The notes under the pieces were generated by a model. It was not told the DNA's origin. It saw only the letters and a program-made list of their open reading frames with translations, and made no database searches. A DNA stretch of 36,401 nt from Methylocystaceae bacterium UBA5192 (GTDB lineage: Bacteria; Pseudomonadota; Alphaproteobacteria; Rhizobiales; Beijerinckiaceae), in assembly GCA_002412985.1 (NCBI GenBank), contig DHWC01000128.1, forward strand, positions 1-36,401, written 5' to 3'. The translations under genes were made by a program, and so were the position numbers. Of this stretch, positions 34,403 through 36,401 are shown in pieces (the stretch's first letter is position 1; each line of letters starts with the position of its first letter).

Positions 34403-34672
34403 ATGTCGATTACTCCTGAGCGCAAACAAGCGCTAATCAAAGATTATTCAACCAAAGCCAACGATACGGGTTCGCCCGAGGTGCAAGTCGCCATTCTTAC
34501 AGAACGCATCTCCAATCTTACAGAGCATTTCAAGGCGCATGTGAAGGATAATCACTCACGCCGCGGTTTGCTCAAACTCGTCTCACAACGCCGCCAATTG
34601 CTTGATTATGTGAAATCGCGCGATGAAGCGCGATACAAAACGCTGATCGAGCGTCTCGGCATCCGTCGTTAA
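34403..34672 (+). CDS. rpsO: 30S ribosomal protein S15
   Basis: Primary 16S rRNA-binding protein that organises the central domain of the small subunit. The 89-residue sequence has the expected family features: TGSPEVQVAILTERI, LTEHFKAHVKDNHSRRGLL and LVSQRRQLLDYVKSRD. AAGGA at 34392-34396 lies six bases before the ATG. truB, often upstream in other bacteria, is absent; pnp follows, as is usual, but a terminator lies between. S15 autoregulates its own mRNA in several bacteria; no specific element is claimed here. Confidence 0.98.
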   Translation: MSITPERKQALIKDYSTKANDTGSPEVQVAILTERISNLTEHFKAHVKDNHSRRGLLKLVSQRRQLLDYVKSRDEARYKTLIERLGIRR

Positions 34673-34682
34673 TCAAAGTTTT

Positions 34683-34719
34683 TGAGAGCGGCGCGTCGAA
34701 AAACGCCGCTCTCATTTTT
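34683..34719 (+). terminator. Intrinsic terminator between rpsO and pnp
   Basis: GAGAGCGGCG 34684-34693 and CGCCGCTCTC 34704-34713 form a perfect ten-base stem with a ten-base loop, closed by one more T-A pair and followed by TTTTT. It should end most rpsO transcripts, with pnp expressed by read-through or from its own promoter. Confidence 0.88.
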
Positions 34720-34879
34720 AAAATGCGTTGCTATCTGGCGCGCATCACAAAAGACCAGCGCTCAAGTCATGGCAGGATCGCCAGACGCTGCGTGGACGTT
34801 TCAGTGCGGCCCTCAACGCGCAGCTTCTCGCTATCTTGCTCATGATGCGCCGCTGGCGATTATCAGAGAAAGATCACGA
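34720..34879 (+). promoter_or_regulatory. Leader region of pnp
   Basis: About 160 bases between the rpsO terminator and pnp. CTGGCG near 34735 pairs with CGCCAG about 60 bases later, and GCGCATCA 34740-34747 pairs with TGATGCGC 34843-34850; these are alternative or long-range stems. In E. coli the pnp leader is an RNase III substrate used for autoregulation, so a comparable role is possible but unproven. No promoter was assigned. Confidence 0.35.
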
Positions 34880-36401
34880 ATGTTTCAAATTCATCGCGAA
34901 GAAATCGATTGGGCCGGTCGTAAGCTTGTGCTCGAAACTGGCAAGGTTGCACGACAAGCCGATGGCGCCGTTATGGCCAGCTGGGGCGAAACGACAGTGC
35001 TTGCGACTGTCGTTTCAGCTAAAGCGGCGAAGCCTGGTCAGGACTTTTTTCCCCTAACCGTCAATTATCAAGAAAAGGCCTTCGCTGCAGGCCGCATCCC
35101 AGGCGGCTATTTTAAAAGAGAAGGAAGGCCCTCAGAACGCGAAACGCTTGTCTCGCGCTTGATTGATCGTCCCATTCGTCCGCTTTTTCCAGACGGTTAC
35201 CGTAACGACACACAAGTCATCGTTACTGTTTTATCGCATGATCTTGAAAACGATCCTGATATCCTGGCAATGGTCGCCGCCTCAACAGCCCTTACGCTCT
35301 CTGGCGTGCCATTCATGGGACCCGTTGGCGGCGCGCGCGTTGGCCTGATCAATGGGACTTTAAAACTCAACCCAACAATAGAAGAGATGAAGCTCTCTGA
35401 GCTCGATCTTGTCGTCGCAGGCACGCAAGACGCCGTGCTGATGGTCGAGTCTGAAGCAAAAGAGCTTTCAGAACAAATGATGCTTGAAGCCGTGATGACG
35501 GGCCATCGCGGATTCCAACCTGTAATTGACGCCATCATTCGGCTTGCAGAACGCGCTGCGAAAGATCCACGCGATCTCGTCCTCCCGGACTTAACGGAAG
35601 TCTCCGCAGCTGTTGCGAAAATTGCTGAAGCTGAATTACGCGAAGCATATAAAATCACTGTTAAGCAAGATCGCTATGCCGCTGTTGACGCTGTAAAGTC
35701 CAAAGTGACTGCTGCACTCTTTCCTGAAGGAGCAGAACCAAAATTCAGTAAGGAAAGCGTCGGCGAAGTTTTCAAAGAACTCCAAGCTAAAGTCGTACGT
35801 TGGAATGTTCTTGACACTGGCGTGCGGATAGATGGCCGCGACGTCAAAACTGTGCGCCCAATCGTCGCTGATGTTGGCGTCTTACCGCGCACCCATGGCT
35901 CGGCTCTATTCACTCGCGGCGAAACGCAAGCGCTTGTTGTAGCGACACTTGGTACAGGCGAGGATGAACAATTCGTCGACTCGCTCGAGGGCACGTATAA
36001 AGAACGTTTCTTACTGCATTATAATTTTCCACCCTTCTCGGTTGGTGAAACTGGTCGTATGGGATCTCCCGGCCGTCGTGAAATTGGCCATGGTAAACTT
36101 GCCTGGCGCGCGATTAGACCTATGCTGCCTGCAGCTGGTGAATTTCCATACACGCTGCGCGTCGTATCTGAAATTACAGAGTCCAACGGCTCCTCATCAA
36201 TGGCGACTGTGTGCGGCACCTCTCTTGCGCTGATGGACGCCGGCGTGCCGATTAAAGCGCCAACCGCCGGCATCGCTATGGGGCTAATTCTTGAGGGCGA
36301 GCGTTTTGCTGTCCTTTCAGACATTCTCGGCGACGAGGATCATCTGGGCGACATGGACTTCAAAGTTGCGGGTACGGCCAATGGCGTGACCTCGCTTCAA
36401 A
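34880..36401 (+). CDS. pnp: Polyribonucleotide nucleotidyltransferase (PNPase), 5' part
   Basis: Phosphorolytic 3'-to-5' exoribonuclease of mRNA decay and sRNA metabolism. The gene is cut by the window end; 507 codons are visible of a family length near 700. Visible parts are the first RNase PH domain (FFPLTVNYQEKAFAAGRIPGGYFKREGRPS, SRLIDRPIRPLFPDGY), the all-helical linker, and the second RNase PH domain (DGRDVKTVRPI, THGSALFTRGETQALV, SPGRREIGHGKLAWRA), up to LGDEDHLGDMDFKVAGT with the catalytic aspartates. The C-terminal KH and S1 domains lie beyond the window. The start ATG at 34880 (MFQIHREEIDWAGRKL) has only a weak purine-rich AGAGAAAG upstream, consistent with regulated translation. 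The frame is open to the last base. Confidence 0.97.
   Translation, partial: MFQIHREEIDWAGRKLVLETGKVARQADGAVMASWGETTVLATVVSAKAAKPGQDFFPLTVNYQEKAFAAGRIPGGYFKREGRPSERETLVSRLIDRPIRPLFPDGYRNDTQVIVTVLSHDLENDPDILAMVAASTALTLSGVPFMGPVGGARVGLINGTLKLNPTIEEMKLSELDLVVAGTQDAVLMVESEAKELSEQMMLEAVMTGHRGFQPVIDAIIRLAERAAKDPRDLVLPDLTEVSAAVAKIAEAELREAYKITVKQDRYAAVDAVKSKVTAALFPEGAEPKFSKESVGEVFKELQAKVVRWNVLDTGVRIDGRDVKTVRPIVADVGVLPRTHGSALFTRGETQALVVATLGTGEDEQFVDSLEGTYKERFLLHYNFPPFSVGETGRMGSPGRREIGHGKLAWRAIRPMLPAAGEFPYTLRVVSEITESNGSSSMATVCGTSLALMDAGVPIKAPTAGIAMGLILEGERFAVLSDILGDEDHLGDMDFKVAGTANGVTSLQ

Noticed and set aside
34728..35057. 109-codon open frame overlapping the start of pnp
   Set aside because: It runs out of frame through well-conserved PNPase coding sequence and has no convincing start signal.
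1..36401. CRISPR array, tRNA, rRNA or insertion sequence
   Set aside because: Reading through all intergenic stretches showed no regularly spaced repeats, no cloverleaf candidates and no transposase frames.

Overview
The window appears to contain DNA from two different alphaproteobacterial backgrounds. Positions 1 to about 4415 are GC-rich (hand counts: 43/60 at 1861-1920, 38/60 at 3481-3540). They carry lexA (+), comEC (-) and gltA (+), all with a sphingomonad-like look. From about 4450 onward the composition drops (33/60 at 4981-5040, 30/60 at 5521-5580) and codon choice relaxes. The remaining 32 kb reads as one consistent genome of a different alphaproteobacterium. Its gene neighbourhoods (rplS next to leuC; nuoA-N followed by birA and RNase J) resemble Hyphomicrobiales/Rhizobiales, but that placement is inference. 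Both sides are ordinary housekeeping genes and no integrase, transposase or att site is visible at the boundary, so a chimeric contig is more likely than lateral transfer.

Layout: (1) 1-4415: SOS box, lexA, comEC overlapping the lexA 3' end on the other strand, and gltA. (2) 4416-6421: junction with a nested hairpin, ycjX-type GTPase gene, then a 414-base gene-free stretch with an AT-rich patch and a large palindromic structure. (3) 6422-11657: rplS with a clear terminator, a coupled rsm22-like/VOC gene pair on the minus strand, leuC, and the divergent epmA/efp pair of elongation factor P and its lysylation enzyme. (4) 11668-13219: an orphan dcm-type cytosine methylase with a vsr mismatch endonuclease and no restriction enzyme. 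(5) 13289-30142: RNase J, birA and the complete 14-gene complex I operon nuoA-N on the minus strand. (6) 30333-32251: an ATP12-type F1 assembly chaperone and a RluC-type pseudouridine synthase, also minus strand. (7) 32468-36401: an SSS-family transporter, rpsO and the 5' part of pnp on the plus strand.

Together the right-hand block is a core respiration, translation and RNA-turnover neighbourhood: complex I, an ATP synthase assembly factor, L19, S15, EF-P with EpmA, a rRNA pseudouridine synthase, RNase J and PNPase. From rluC (32251) down to vsr (11668) every gene is on the minus strand, with very short gaps and many stop/start overlaps.

I did not find a convincing new multi-gene system. 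The points most worth a second look are the compositional junction with its hairpin, the roughly 100-base nested palindrome upstream of rplS, the mutually exclusive hairpins in the nuo leader, and the dcm-vsr pair next to RNase J. No tRNA, rRNA, CRISPR array, insertion sequence or prophage gene was recognised.
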